From the NCBI RefSeq assembly GCF_049445795.1, contig NZ_JBMSDT010000006.1:310001-374000 (forward strand): a stretch of 64,000 nt of DNA, written 5' to 3'. The first letter of the stretch is position 1; every line of letters begins with the position of its first letter. Under the pieces are notes generated by a model, which worked only from the letters and a program-made list of their open reading frames with translations, was not told the origin of the DNA and ran no database searches. Positions 24,555 to 32,921 of this stretch are shown in pieces. The stretch comes from Larkinella sp049445795. GTDB taxonomy: Bacteria; Bacteroidota; Bacteroidia; Cytophagales; Spirosomataceae. The position numbers and the translations under genes are program-made.

Positions 24555-25225
24555 CGTGTTTGCGTAAAGCCTGCCTGTTCCAGTACCCGAATGAAGTCGG
24601 GCCCGTCGGGAAATGCCTGCATCGACTCGGGCAGGTACGTATAGGCCGAAGCGTCTTTCGAAACCAATCGGCCAACCAACGGGAGCAGGCGATTCGTGTA
24701 AAAACCAAAAAACTGTTTGAACGGAAACCGGCGCGGTTTTGAAAATTCCAGCACCAGGCACGTACCACCCGGGCGCGTCACGCGGTGCATATCGGTCAAT
24801 CCTTTCAGCAGATTTTCAAAGTTGCGTACACCAAACGAAACGATCACAGCATCGAAAACATTGTCTGCAAACGGCAATCTTTCCGAATCCCCGGAACGCA
24901 ATTCAATCTTGTCTTCCAGGCCGAGTTTGCGGATTTTCTCTCGCCCGAACGAAAGCATTCCCTCCGAAATGTCGACGCCGGTGATTTTGTCGGGATTCAG
25001 CTTGAGAGCTTCGATGGCAAAATCGCCCGTACCGGTGGCAATATCCAGCACGGTTTTGGGCTTTTCAGGTTGTAACAACCGGATCGCCTTTTTGCGCCAG
25101 GAAATGTCGATACCGGCGCTGAGCAGGTGATTCAGCAGATCATATTTCGGCGAGATGGAGTCGAACATTTCCTCAACCTGCTCTCGTTTGCTGCTGGTTT
25201 TGTCTTTATACGGAACAACGGACAT
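24500..25225 (-). CDS. ubiE: Demethylmenaquinone methyltransferase (UbiE/MenG)
   Basis: 241 residues from the ATG at 25225. Family motifs are F-D-S-I-S-P-K-Y-D-L-L-N-H at the N-terminus and the SAM-binding L-D-I-A-T-G-T-G-D-F near residue 60. G-V-D-I-S-E-G-M-L, V-S-F-G-V-R-N-F-E-N and the late C-L-V-L-E-F-S-K-P follow. It methylates demethylmenaquinone to menaquinone, the respiratory quinone of this phylum. An in-frame extension upstream runs into a repeat-rich spacer and is not used. Co-transcribed with porT. Confidence 0.94.
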   Translation of the reverse strand: MSVVPYKDKTSSKREQVEEMFDSISPKYDLLNHLLSAGIDISWRKKAIRLLQPEKPKTVLDIATGTGDFAIEALKLNPDKITGVDISEGMLSFGREKIRKLGLEDKIELRSGDSERLPFADNVFDAVIVSFGVRNFENLLKGLTDMHRVTRPGGTCLVLEFSKPRRFPFKQFFGFYTNRLLPLVGRLVSKDASAYTYLPESMQAFPDGPDFIRVLEQAGFTQTRWIPLTFGICSIYIGKKR

Positions 25226-25240
25226 AACTTGTGAGAATGG

Positions 25241-25331
25241 ATTGAAGGGCTGGATGGTTGTAATGGTTAAAATGGCTGGTAATTCTTTAACCATTCAACC
25301 ATTTAACCATCCAACCATTTTAACCATTCAG
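25241..25331. repeat. Imperfect inverted repeat of iterated AACCATT words
   Basis: The right half repeats AACCATT/AACCATC about six times (25287-25329), and the left half carries the complementary GGATGGTT and AATGGTT words (25251-25275). The arms align as an imperfect inverted repeat with a loop near 25280. It fills the divergent spacer between ubiE and the oxidoreductase gene. Confidence 0.7.
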
Positions 25332-25453
25332 TTTTCAACCGACTGATTTTGATGGTGCAAAGTTACACCCAAAACGGGCGGTTTGGTCAGAAAGTTTGTG
25401 TTTCGGAGGCAGATTCTGTAGTTTTCGCCAACTATTTCTTCCCTTTGCTTCTT

Positions 25454-26752
25454 ATGAATCGTTCTGACTTTCTGAAAACATCGGCCCTAGCCGGTGCTGC
25501 GGTCGTCTCCCGGCCGTTGATTACGCTGGCTCAGCAATCGGCGTACCGTACGGCCTTAATCGGAGCGGGCTGGTGGGGCGGTAACATCCTGCGGGCCGCC
25601 ATGCAGTCGGGCCAGTCAAAGCTCATAGCCATGTGCGATGTCGACCAGCGCCAGTTGACCAAAACCGCTGACGAGTTTTCCAAACTGACCAGCGATAAAC
25701 CGAAACTCTACCGCGACTTCCGGGAATTGCTCGCCCGCGAAAAGCCCGAAATTGTCATTGTTGCCACGCCCGACCACTGGCACCCGCTCATCGCCATCGA
25801 AGCCATGAAGCAGGGCGCCCACGTTTACGTCGAAAAGCCAATTGGACACACCATCAACGAAGGCAAGGCGATGGTCAAAACCGCCCGGCAAACCGGCAAG
25901 GTCTGCCAGGTTGGGACACACCGGCGGGTTTCTCCGCACAACGTGTCGGGCATGGAATTCCTGAAATCCGGAAAAGCCGGGAAAATCGGGATGGCGCGGG
26001 CATTTGTCCACTACGCGGGCGGACCGGGGCAACCGGTGCCCGACGAGGAAGCCCCGAAAGAAATGGATTGGGATTTCTGGTGTGGACCAGCCCCGATGCG
26101 GGCCTACAACCGGACGATGCACCCGCGCGGTTTCCGGCAGTATCTGGATTACGCCAACGGGACACTGGGCGACTGGGGCATTCACTGGATGGACCAGATT
26201 CTGTGGTGGACGGAAGAAAAATTTCCAAAAAAAGTCTACTCGACCGGCGGTCGGTCCATCAAGCGCGACAGCACCGACGCGCCCGACCATCAGGTAGCGA
26301 CGTACGAGTTCGAAGGTTTTACGGCGGTCTGGGAACACCGGACATTTGCGGGGAACAATGCCGAAAAAACGCATCCGAAACAGGCCGTCGGGGTGTATTT
26401 TTACGGAACCGAAGGCACGTTTCACATGGGCTGGCTCGACGGCTGGACGTTTTACCCGGCTGATGATAAAAAACCGGTTATTCACCAGGATGCGCAACTG
26501 AATAAACCCGACGATCAGAACATTGCCCAGCTTTGGGACGATTTTCTGAAAGCGATTAAAACCAAGAGCCGCCCGGTCAGCGACATTGAAGTCGGCCACC
26601 GGTCGACGAATATGGCGCTTTTAGGCATGTTGTCGTATAAATTGGGCCGTAGCATCGAGTGGGACGGCGAGAAGGAAGTAATTAAAGGCGATGATGAAGC
26701 CAACAAGCTCCTGAGCCGCCAATACCGGGGCGAATGGAAATACCCGGTCTAA
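25454..26752 (+). CDS. Gfo/Idh/MocA family oxidoreductase with Tat-like leader
   Basis: 432 residues from the ATG at 25454. The leader N-R-S-D-F-L-K-T-S-A-L-A-G-A-A-V-V-S resembles the Tat leader common in this family, but the second Arg of the twin pair is Ser. The NAD(P) Rossmann motif A-L-I-G-A-G-W-W-G-G follows at about residue 35, then A-T-P-D-H-W-H and Y-V-E-K-P-I-G-H with the family catalytic Lys. The C-terminal half has W-D-F-W-C-G-P, G-D-W-G-I-H-W-M-D and a final E-W-K-Y-P. Secreted members act on sugars or modified glycans; the substrate is unknown. It is followed by a REP-pair element. Confidence 0.88.
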   Translation: MNRSDFLKTSALAGAAVVSRPLITLAQQSAYRTALIGAGWWGGNILRAAMQSGQSKLIAMCDVDQRQLTKTADEFSKLTSDKPKLYRDFRELLAREKPEIVIVATPDHWHPLIAIEAMKQGAHVYVEKPIGHTINEGKAMVKTARQTGKVCQVGTHRRVSPHNVSGMEFLKSGKAGKIGMARAFVHYAGGPGQPVPDEEAPKEMDWDFWCGPAPMRAYNRTMHPRGFRQYLDYANGTLGDWGIHWMDQILWWTEEKFPKKVYSTGGRSIKRDSTDAPDHQVATYEFEGFTAVWEHRTFAGNNAEKTHPKQAVGVYFYGTEGTFHMGWLDGWTFYPADDKKPVIHQDAQLNKPDDQNIAQLWDDFLKAIKTKSRPVSDIEVGHRSTNMALLGMLSYKLGRSIEWDGEKEVIKGDDEANKLLSRQYRGEWKYPV

Positions 26753-26753
26753 C

Positions 26754-26835
26754 GTACCCACGGACTTTAGTCCGTGTGAGTTAATATTAACTTCTGGATT
26801 TGGAATAATTCACACGGACTAAAGTCCGTGGGTAC
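26754..26835. repeat. REP-pair (BIME-like) element with perfect 25-base inverted arms
   Basis: Left arm 26754-26778 and right arm 26811-26835 are exact reverse complements. Each arm contains its own small hairpin CACGGAC-TTTA-GTCCGTG preceded by GTACC. The spacer is 32 bases. A related element is at 39740-39821. The layout matches paired REP sequences mobilised by REP-associated tyrosine transposases, none of which is in the window. Confidence 0.85.
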
Positions 26836-26847
26836 GGGGTACGGATC

Positions 26848-26891
26848 AAACAGCTTGCCCCTTAATCTGGTTATAGAAGGGCAAGCTGTTT
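26848..26891 (+). terminator. 13-base perfect inverted repeat just before the next start codon
   Basis: AAACAGCTTGCCC (26848-26860) pairs exactly with GGGCAAGCTGTTT (26879-26891) across an 18-base loop. It ends 6 bases before the ATG at 26898, so it could terminate readthrough from the oxidoreductase or hide the start of the next gene. No T run follows the stem apart from its own TTT. Confidence 0.5.
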
Positions 26892-26897
26892 ACGTTT

Positions 26898-27995
26898 ATG
26901 TCCGACTCCTCCGACTCTTCTGGTGATTTTGACCAGGCCGCAGCAGGCCGGAGTTCCCTGCGTTATCTGGCTCGCGCCATGCACACCGAGCATCCGCCCG
27001 ATGAACCATTCGTGCTGAGCCACGCGGAACGCCAGGCTTTGCAGCGGATTAACGGAGCTACCATGCTGATAGCGACGGCTCTCGTTGTATTTGGTATCTG
27101 GGCCTTTTACCTGCCCCATGTGTTCTGGGAACAGTGGTTTTCGGAAACGCATACCGCGATGGGGGATATGCCGCTGATCAGCATTCTGTTTGCGTTACTG
27201 GTCTTGTACCTGGTGCTACACGGGTTGTTGTTGGCTCATAACGGTGCCATTCGGTTAACCGAGATGACGTGCCAGTTTCCACGGTTTCACGATCCGAATT
27301 ACGGACGCCATCTGAATCAGTTGGCCGAAAACAGCCCCCAGCGCGGGCTAATCCGACTACGACTCAGCGCCCGGCCCCTGTTGCCCTGGACGCTGCACAG
27401 TTACCTGATGACGGTTTTGCTGCTGGCCTTCCTGAGCGACGGTATTTTGCAGTTGCTAATCCGGTTCTGGTCCGAACGACCCATCACACCCTTTGTCATG
27501 GTGCTGACCAGTACGCTTGTAGTTGCTATCTGGACGGGATGGGCCACGCATCGGATTTTGCAACAGGTCCAGGTTCGGATTATGGTACCGTTGACTGTCC
27601 GGCAATTCACCAATGAACTGGTCGAAGAGTTTGGGCGTGAACCACTTTTCCGGCGTTTGCTGCCCGGCGTGCTTCACCAGGCCGATGTACCAGCCCGGCC
27701 CTGCAACTACCCTCATCTGTTGCTGACAGAAACTCTGTTATCCCGTTTCCCGGTCGATGCCGAGACGGTGTTGCAGGAAGACCAGGTGCTCGAGCAATGG
27801 ATTTCCGGCCCGGCAGCGGTTCGGCAAGGCCTGGAGCGGCTCTTTCTGTTCAGCATTCTCATTGATGGCTATTTGTCAGCGTCCGAAAGGCGACAGCTCC
27901 GGCGGTTGCAACAAAAAGGGGTGATCAATATGCCGGTAAAGCAAATCAAAGCCCTTCGCAAAAGTTATGTGCGGGGCGAAGGGTTGTGGGTATAA
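26898..27995 (+). CDS. Polytopic membrane protein, possibly LBF_2804 family, function unknown
   Basis: 365 residues. A hydrophilic N-terminus with P-D-E-P-F-V-L-S-H-A-E-R-Q-A-L-Q-R-I (about 36-53) precedes two membrane helices (about 55-75 and 92-115). A soluble stretch follows, then two more helices (about 165-190 and 200-220) and a cytoplasmic C-terminal domain. That domain has L-F-S-I-L-I-D-G-Y-L-S-A-S-E-R-R-Q-L and a basic end. The opening motif and four-helix layout recall the LBF_2804 family, but this is from memory and no function is known for that family. The start was chosen at the only ATG after the hairpin. Confidence 0.5.
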   Translation: MSDSSDSSGDFDQAAAGRSSLRYLARAMHTEHPPDEPFVLSHAERQALQRINGATMLIATALVVFGIWAFYLPHVFWEQWFSETHTAMGDMPLISILFALLVLYLVLHGLLLAHNGAIRLTEMTCQFPRFHDPNYGRHLNQLAENSPQRGLIRLRLSARPLLPWTLHSYLMTVLLLAFLSDGILQLLIRFWSERPITPFVMVLTSTLVVAIWTGWATHRILQQVQVRIMVPLTVRQFTNELVEEFGREPLFRRLLPGVLHQADVPARPCNYPHLLLTETLLSRFPVDAETVLQEDQVLEQWISGPAAVRQGLERLFLFSILIDGYLSASERRQLRRLQQKGVINMPVKQIKALRKSYVRGEGLWV

Positions 27996-28116
27996 AACCG
28001 GTTTTAAATGGATAGGAACACAGATTGAACGGATTAAACGGATTCAAACTGATTTTTATCCGTTAAAATCCGTTCAATCCGTCTAATCGCGACGGCGACC
28101 CGGCCGTGTTCCTATC
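27993..28116. repeat. Palindromic intergenic element of iterated GGATT words between convergent genes
   Basis: TAAAACCGGTTTTA (27993-28006) is a perfect palindrome. GATAGGAACAC (28011-28021) pairs exactly with GTGTTCCTATC (28106-28116). Inside this frame, GATTGAACGGATT repeats are mirrored by AATCCGTTCAATC. It may serve as a 3' end for both convergent genes. Confidence 0.7.
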
Positions 28117-28126
28117 AAGGAAACGA

Positions 28127-28477
28127 TTAAGCGCTAAACCGTTCGCGGATAATCTGACCGTCTTCCCAATCCTGGATGGCGACCTCAACTACTTGGAACG
28201 GCGCACCGTCGATGTCGAAATCAAACGACCAGACTACGAAACTCCGGTTGCCTTTCACGATGCTGCCCGGCGATGAAAAATCCCGAACATTGGAAATTTT
28301 TGAGGCAAAAACCTGCCCGTTTTCCAGATTTTGGGCTTTACCTTGCACTGGCACACCGTCTAAATCTGTTTTTTCCAGCTTTTCGTGGTAGTACTTTTCA
28401 AAAGCCGCTTCCCAGTTTCCGGCGGTGGCTAATGAAACTAATTCACTGACTGCGGTTGCAATTTGTTGCTCTGACAT
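28127..28477 (-). CDS. SnoaL/NTF2-like small protein
   Basis: 116 residues from the ATG at 28477. The chain begins with a helix (A-V-S-E-L-V-S-L-A-T-A-G-N-W-E-A-A-F-E-K-Y-Y), then Q-N-L-E-N-G-Q-V-F-A. It ends in three strands (R-S-F-V-V-W-S-F-D-F-D, F-Q-V-V-E-V-A-I-Q-D-W-E-D-G-Q-I). This is the cone-shaped NTF2/SnoaL fold. Members are enzymes or ligand-binding accessories; no catalytic residue can be fixed. It lies 37 bases behind the SDR gene on the same strand, so the two are likely one transcript. Confidence 0.75.
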   Translation of the reverse strand: MSEQQIATAVSELVSLATAGNWEAAFEKYYHEKLEKTDLDGVPVQGKAQNLENGQVFASKISNVRDFSSPGSIVKGNRSFVVWSFDFDIDGAPFQVVEVAIQDWEDGQIIRERFSA

Positions 28478-28514
28478 GGTTGTATGGTTGATTGATGGAA
28501 ATGAGTTGGATAGA

Positions 28515-29240
28515 TTAGATAAGCCGGGCACCCCCGTCGACGTGAATGACTTCGCCCGTGATGGACGGATTATCCATCAGGAACAAAACCGCCGACGCCA
28601 CTTCGTCGGGTGTCGCAATCTTTTTAACCGGCAAAGATTCGGCAAGACTGGCCAACAGGGAGGCTTTGTTTTCGCCCATAATCGCGTCCCACATCGGCGT
28701 ATCGGTATACCCCGGCGACACGGCATTGAAGCGAATGGCCGGAACCTCCAGCACCAACACCCGGGCCAGTTGCTCGGCCGACGCCGTTCCGAGACCCGAA
28801 ACCCAGGCTCCGGCAATCGGCCGGTCGGTCGACACTCCGCCCGTGAACGTAATGGAACCCAGCGGATTCATTTTTTGGGCGACCGCCCGGACAATGCGCA
28901 GACTGCCTAGCAGGCGGGTGTTGAATGCCGCCATGTTTGTATCCAGATCACCTTCCGTCACCGCACCGAGTTTGGTATTCCCGGCCGCGATGTAAACGTG
29001 GTCGACGGTCGAAAACGAGTCGAAGAAGGCATTTATGGCTTGTTCATCGTCTACCTCCAGAGCCCGTCCCAGTACGGTCGGTCCAATGGAAATTGCCACC
29101 TGAAGGGCCTTGCTGCCGTCGCGGCTCGTAAGCGTCACGTTGGCACCGAGTTCATGGGCCAGAGTAGCCACCGACAAACCAATTCCGGAGCTACCGCCGA
29201 TGATGATGACGGTTTTGTCTTTTAAATTTTTCCCGAGCAT
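28515..29240 (-). CDS. SDR family protein lacking the usual YxxxK catalytic motif
   Basis: 241 residues from the ATG at 29240. An upstream in-frame ATG at 29267 would overlap the predicted -7 element and is rejected. The NAD(P) site is intact: I-I-I-G-G-S-S-G-I-G near residue 15 and I-A-A-G-N-T-K near residue 85. At the active site, where Y-x-x-x-K is expected after T-G-G-V-S, the sequence reads W-V-S-G-L-G-T-A-S-A-E-Q with neither Tyr nor Lys. The C-terminus V-N-A/F-N-A-V-S-P-G-Y-T-D-T-P and H-V-D-G-G-A is normal. It may be a divergent reductase or a nucleotide-binding protein. Divergent to an HxlR regulator. Confidence 0.82.
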   Translation of the reverse strand: MLGKNLKDKTVIIIGGSSGIGLSVATLAHELGANVTLTSRDGSKALQVAISIGPTVLGRALEVDDEQAINAFFDSFSTVDHVYIAAGNTKLGAVTEGDLDTNMAAFNTRLLGSLRIVRAVAQKMNPLGSITFTGGVSTDRPIAGAWVSGLGTASAEQLARVLVLEVPAIRFNAVSPGYTDTPMWDAIMGENKASLLASLAESLPVKKIATPDEVASAVLFLMDNPSITGEVIHVDGGARLI

Positions 29241-29264
29241 TTTCTTGGTTCGTTTGTTGTGCGA

Positions 29265-29272
29265 CAAAGGTA
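29265..29272 (-). promoter_or_regulatory. -7 element of the SDR promoter
   Basis: On the minus strand TACCTTTG matches TAnnTTTG and lies about 25 bases before the chosen SDR start. A T-rich stretch stands at about the -33 position. The HxlR gene diverges from here. Confidence 0.55.
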
Positions 29273-29319
29273 AAATGCCGTATTTGCACTGAAAAAAAAG
29301 CTAGTACCTACAATTTAGT

Positions 29320-29718
29320 ATGTATCCCATGCGAAAAGAAAACTCAACCAACCGCCTGAACGAAATGGCAATCACGAACAACTGCCCCATTACGTCGACC
29401 GTGGTGGCCATTGGCGGTCGATGGAAGATCATCATTTTGTGGCGGCTCAACGATGGCCCCCTGCGGTACAATGAAATCCGGAAAGCTATCCCGAACATTT
29501 CCGAAAAGATGCTGATCCAGCAGTTGAAAGAGCTGGTCGCCAGCGGCTGGGTCGATAAGAAGGACTACAACGAAATTCCGCCCCGGACGGAATACACCCT
29601 GACAACCCTCGGCAAATCCTTTATTCCGATTCTGGAGAGGATTTACCAGTGGGGAATGGAACACAACATCATTGAATTGGTGCAAAAAACAGCAACGAAA
29701 TCGATGGAGGAACAGTAG
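29320..29718 (+). CDS. HxlR family winged helix regulator
   Basis: 132 residues. The family marks are N-N-C-P-I-T-S-T-V with the conserved Cys near residue 23, I-G-G-R-W-K-I-I-I-L-W-R-L, and G-P-L-R-Y-N-E-I-R-K-A-I-P-N-I-S-E-K-M-L-I-Q-Q. R-T-E-Y-T-L-T-T-L-G forms the wing. HxlR regulators commonly sense electrophiles or redox state through that Cys and control an adjacent divergent enzyme gene, here the SDR 79 bases away. ATG at 29329 is an alternative start. Confidence 0.92.
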   Translation: MYPMRKENSTNRLNEMAITNNCPITSTVVAIGGRWKIIILWRLNDGPLRYNEIRKAIPNISEKMLIQQLKELVASGWVDKKDYNEIPPRTEYTLTTLGKSFIPILERIYQWGMEHNIIELVQKTATKSMEEQ

Positions 29719-29772
29719 AAACGAAGGGGTTTGAACTCCTTCCGGCAAACACGTAAGCTCCCTGCGATTGCC

Positions 29773-30756
29773 ATGAAACCCTTCCTGATCTGTTGCCTGC
29801 TGCTTCTAAGTGTTTGCTCATTCGCCCAAAACCGCCCGAAAAGACCTGTATCCGTTATCCTGGATACCGACATTGGCCCCGATTACGACGATGTGGGCGC
29901 AATGGCCGTTCTGCATGCGCTGGCGGATCGGGGAGAAGCCCGTCCGCTGGCGGTGGTTTCGTCCAACAAGCACGAGTTGGTGGTGCCGACGATCGATGTC
30001 CTGAATACGTACTTCGGGCGGCCAAACCTGCCGACGGGTGCCCCGAAAGGCCCGGGCGTGACCGACGGAGCCTGGCAAAAGTGGCCCGAAATGCTCGTTG
30101 CCAACTACCCGCACACCCTTCGCTCCAGCGCCGAAGCGCCCGACGCCGTAACGACTTATCGTCAACTCCTGTCCCGGCAGCCCAACGGCAGTGTGACAAT
30201 TATTACGATCGGTTTTCTGACTAATCTGGCCGATTTGCTGGCGTCGAAACCGGATCAGTATTCAAAACTGGACGGCAAAGAACTGGTGAAGCAAAAAGTG
30301 AAGGAACTGGTGGCGATGGCGGGTGCTTTTCCGAAAGGACGGGAATTTAATGTGTTCAAAGATTCGGTAGCGTCGGAAAAAGCCTTCGCCAACTGGCCGA
30401 CACCCGTCATTTTGAGCGGTTTCGAAATTGGAAAACAGATCAAAACCGGGCCGCGTCTGGTGGCCGATCCGAACTTGAAAAGTCCTGTCAAAGAGGTCTT
30501 TGCGCATTGTATGCCAAAAGCGAAAGAGGACCATAACGGGCGGATGAGCTGGGATCAGACGGCGGTCCTGGTGGGGATTCGGGGCGCAGAACCGTATTAT
30601 GGCCTGAAGCGCGGTCGCATTGTACTCAGCGGGGGCAATAACACCTGGCAGGACGATCCAAAGGGACCACATTATTACCTGACCGAAAAAATGCCGGTTT
30701 CGCAGGTGACCGAACTCATCGAAACCCTGATGATGCACCAGCCAGGGCAAAAATGA
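29773..30756 (+). CDS. Secreted nucleoside hydrolase family protein
   Basis: 327 residues from the ATG at 29773 with a signal peptide (F-L-I-C-C-L-L-L-L-S-V-C-S-F-A-Q). The calcium-binding signature D-T-D-I-G-P-D-Y-D-D (residues 31-40) identifies the inosine-uridine preferring nucleoside hydrolase fold. Further marks are T-I-I-T-I-G-F-L-T-N-L and the late S-W-D-Q-T-A-V-L, where the Asp is a calcium ligand. It should cleave the N-glycosidic bond of nucleosides or a related riboside in the periplasm. Single gene. Confidence 0.88.
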   Translation: MKPFLICCLLLLSVCSFAQNRPKRPVSVILDTDIGPDYDDVGAMAVLHALADRGEARPLAVVSSNKHELVVPTIDVLNTYFGRPNLPTGAPKGPGVTDGAWQKWPEMLVANYPHTLRSSAEAPDAVTTYRQLLSRQPNGSVTIITIGFLTNLADLLASKPDQYSKLDGKELVKQKVKELVAMAGAFPKGREFNVFKDSVASEKAFANWPTPVILSGFEIGKQIKTGPRLVADPNLKSPVKEVFAHCMPKAKEDHNGRMSWDQTAVLVGIRGAEPYYGLKRGRIVLSGGNNTWQDDPKGPHYYLTEKMPVSQVTELIETLMMHQPGQK

Positions 30757-30907
30757 ATCAGCGTTCTGGCAGAACGAATAAATATCCGCAAAAAACAGTA
30801 TCGATTAAAACCGGTTTTTGTTTAAAATTTGTATTTTTTTGCGATAGTGGCCTGGACAAATAGCATGGTATTTGCTAAATTTGAATTGCCCACGTACGGT
30901 TTTTCTT

Positions 30908-31234
30908 ATGTTCAGACAATTTTTTCTTTTACTTGCTGGTCGTGTCCAGGGCCGAATCACCCGTTTTGGCCTGAAAGAATGGGTTCTTTTTATTTATTTC
31001 TTTCTCCAGCCGCTGGTTTGGAAGCAATGCGTCGACGGCTTTGATTATGCCTGGCACCTGCTGCAAATTGGTAGTTTGTTTGCCACTGCCGACATTGCCG
31101 AGCACATCATCGGTCTCTTTCAGGGCCAGCTCGAACGAAAACAACTGCTGACCCGCATTAAAGAGTGGGGACTGATCATGTCGGCAGCCGCTTTCCTGAT
31201 TTTATTGGTTAAAAGCGTGATGGTTGGGCTGTAA
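30908..31234 (+). CDS. Small membrane protein, function unknown
   Basis: 108 residues from the ATG at 30908. Two hydrophobic segments are visible: about residues 22-40 (E-W-V-L-F-I-Y-F-F-L-Q-P-L-V) and about 85-107 (G-L-I-M-S-A-A-A-F-L-I-L-L-V). Between them is a charged loop (Q-G-Q-L-E-R-K-Q-L-L-T-R-I-K). No family recognised. It is followed closely by a convergent peptidase gene. Confidence 0.55.
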   Translation: MFRQFFLLLAGRVQGRITRFGLKEWVLFIYFFLQPLVWKQCVDGFDYAWHLLQIGSLFATADIAEHIIGLFQGQLERKQLLTRIKEWGLIMSAAAFLILLVKSVMVGL

Positions 31235-31257
31235 CAAACGGCTACAGCCCGAAACCC

Positions 31258-32817
31258 TCAACGTCCCGATTGGCCTAAATCGGCCGCAGCCGGTTTTAGC
31301 GGGATTTTCTGGTCGCGCATGGCGGCATGGTAGACAAACGATGCGACAATGGTTGACGCCTGTTTCAAATCGTCGGCAATGAGGTGGTCGTACGTGTCCA
31401 TGTTGGTGTGGTGGGTGCGGGTGCTGTACTCGATGCCGTCCTGAATGAAGCCAAAACCGGCCAGGCCCACCCGGTCGAACGAAACGTGGTCGGTGCCTCC
31501 GCTGCTTTTCGGTGCCACGGTCGTTGCGCCCAGGTCATGGAATGGTTCAAGCCATTTCGCAAAAATCGGTCCGGCCGCCGTGTTGTTTTGCAGGTAAATG
31601 CCACGAATCTTCCCGGTTCCGTTGTCGACGTTAAAGTAGCCTGCCAACTGTTCGCCCTCTTTTGTAAATTTTTTGGTCGTCGGGTCGATAAAGTGCTTCG
31701 TGACATAGTTTTTGGAACCGTGTAAACCCTGTTCTTCTCCGCTCCAGAGTGCAATTCGGATGGTCCGGCGTGGTTTCAGACCCAGCGTTTTCAAAATTCG
31801 GACCGCTTCCATCATCACGGCGCTTCCAGCGGCATTATCCGTGGCTCCGGTGGCCGCATGCCAGGAGTCCAGGTGTGCGCCCAGCATCACCACTTCCTCC
31901 TTCAGTTTGGGGTCCGAACCCGGGATTTCGGCCAGCACATTGTAGCCTTTCGTATCCGTCGTGTAAAACCGGGTTTTAACATCCAGTTCCAGTTTGATCG
32001 GTACGCCTGCTTTGGCCATTCGGCTGAGCGACAGGTAATCTTCCACCGAAATGGTCAGATCGGCCAGGTCGTCGTGGGCGGTTCCGCTGGCGGCATTCGC
32101 AAAATCGCCACTGACAAACAGCGTTCCATCTTTGCTTAACTGGCTGGTATTCAGGATTGCCAGTGCTCCGCCCTGTTTGGCGAGCTTGCGCATTTTCTGG
32201 TTAAAGGCGTTGCGGGTTCGCATGGCCAGGAGCATATTGCGGTACGAAGAGTCGCGCGGGGTCGCGTCATCTTTCGCCATTTTGGCCAGGTCTTCCTCCG
32301 TAAACCGCCGGGCGTCGGGATTGAACGAAGGTTTGATTTCGAACGGCTGGTGGAGCAGAATAACCTTGTTTTTGAGCTTGTCGCGGTAGCCTTCCAGCGC
32401 CGTCGTATCCGACTCGTCGATGTACAGCACTTCAGCCTGCTGGAGCTTGTCGGTGCTTCCGCTCCAGGCGCGCGGCACGGCAATGATCGTTTTGTAATAC
32501 GGTGCCGTCATGGCAATGTAGCAACGCTCGATGGCCCAGCCTTTACCCCATTCGCCCCAAGGCTCCAGCCGGGCGTTTTGCAAACCCCATTCCGTCAGTT
32601 TGTTTTTGGTCCAGTTGGCGGCTTTCATGAAACCGGGTCCCTGCAAACGCGGGCCGTTGACATCGGTCAGGTAAAAGGCGGTTTCCATCACTTTCGAGCG
32701 GTTTAGCCCTTCGTCCCGGATTTTTTTGACCACGGCCAGATCCGGCTGATCATTCTGACCAAAGGATGCAAATGAAAAAAACGTCAGGGCCGAAAGTACA
32801 AGAAGTCGCCTTTTCAT
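31258..32817 (-). CDS. Secreted M28 family zinc peptidase
   Basis: 519 residues with a signal peptide (R-R-L-L-V-L-S-A-L-T-F-F-S-F-A-S-F-G-Q). A PA-like insert spans about 120-260. The M28 zinc site is read in order: G-A-H-L-D-S-W, G-A-T-D-N-A-A-G-S-A, W-S-G-E-E-Q-G-L-H-G-S with the catalytic Glu, F-N-V-D-N-G-T-G and T-D-H-V-S-F. It should act as an aminopeptidase or carboxypeptidase in the periplasm or outside. Convergent with the small membrane protein gene; monocistronic. Confidence 0.92.
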   Translation of the reverse strand: MKRRLLVLSALTFFSFASFGQNDQPDLAVVKKIRDEGLNRSKVMETAFYLTDVNGPRLQGPGFMKAANWTKNKLTEWGLQNARLEPWGEWGKGWAIERCYIAMTAPYYKTIIAVPRAWSGSTDKLQQAEVLYIDESDTTALEGYRDKLKNKVILLHQPFEIKPSFNPDARRFTEEDLAKMAKDDATPRDSSYRNMLLAMRTRNAFNQKMRKLAKQGGALAILNTSQLSKDGTLFVSGDFANAASGTAHDDLADLTISVEDYLSLSRMAKAGVPIKLELDVKTRFYTTDTKGYNVLAEIPGSDPKLKEEVVMLGAHLDSWHAATGATDNAAGSAVMMEAVRILKTLGLKPRRTIRIALWSGEEQGLHGSKNYVTKHFIDPTTKKFTKEGEQLAGYFNVDNGTGKIRGIYLQNNTAAGPIFAKWLEPFHDLGATTVAPKSSGGTDHVSFDRVGLAGFGFIQDGIEYSTRTHHTNMDTYDHLIADDLKQASTIVASFVYHAAMRDQKIPLKPAAADLGQSGR

Positions 32818-32921
32818 GGAAAAGATGTTTAGGTTGTATGACTAAGGTAATGATTTGATAAACAGAAGGCTAGCCTGACGCAACGAATGTTTGTTAAGTA
32901 CAAAATAAACTGCAAATCGGT

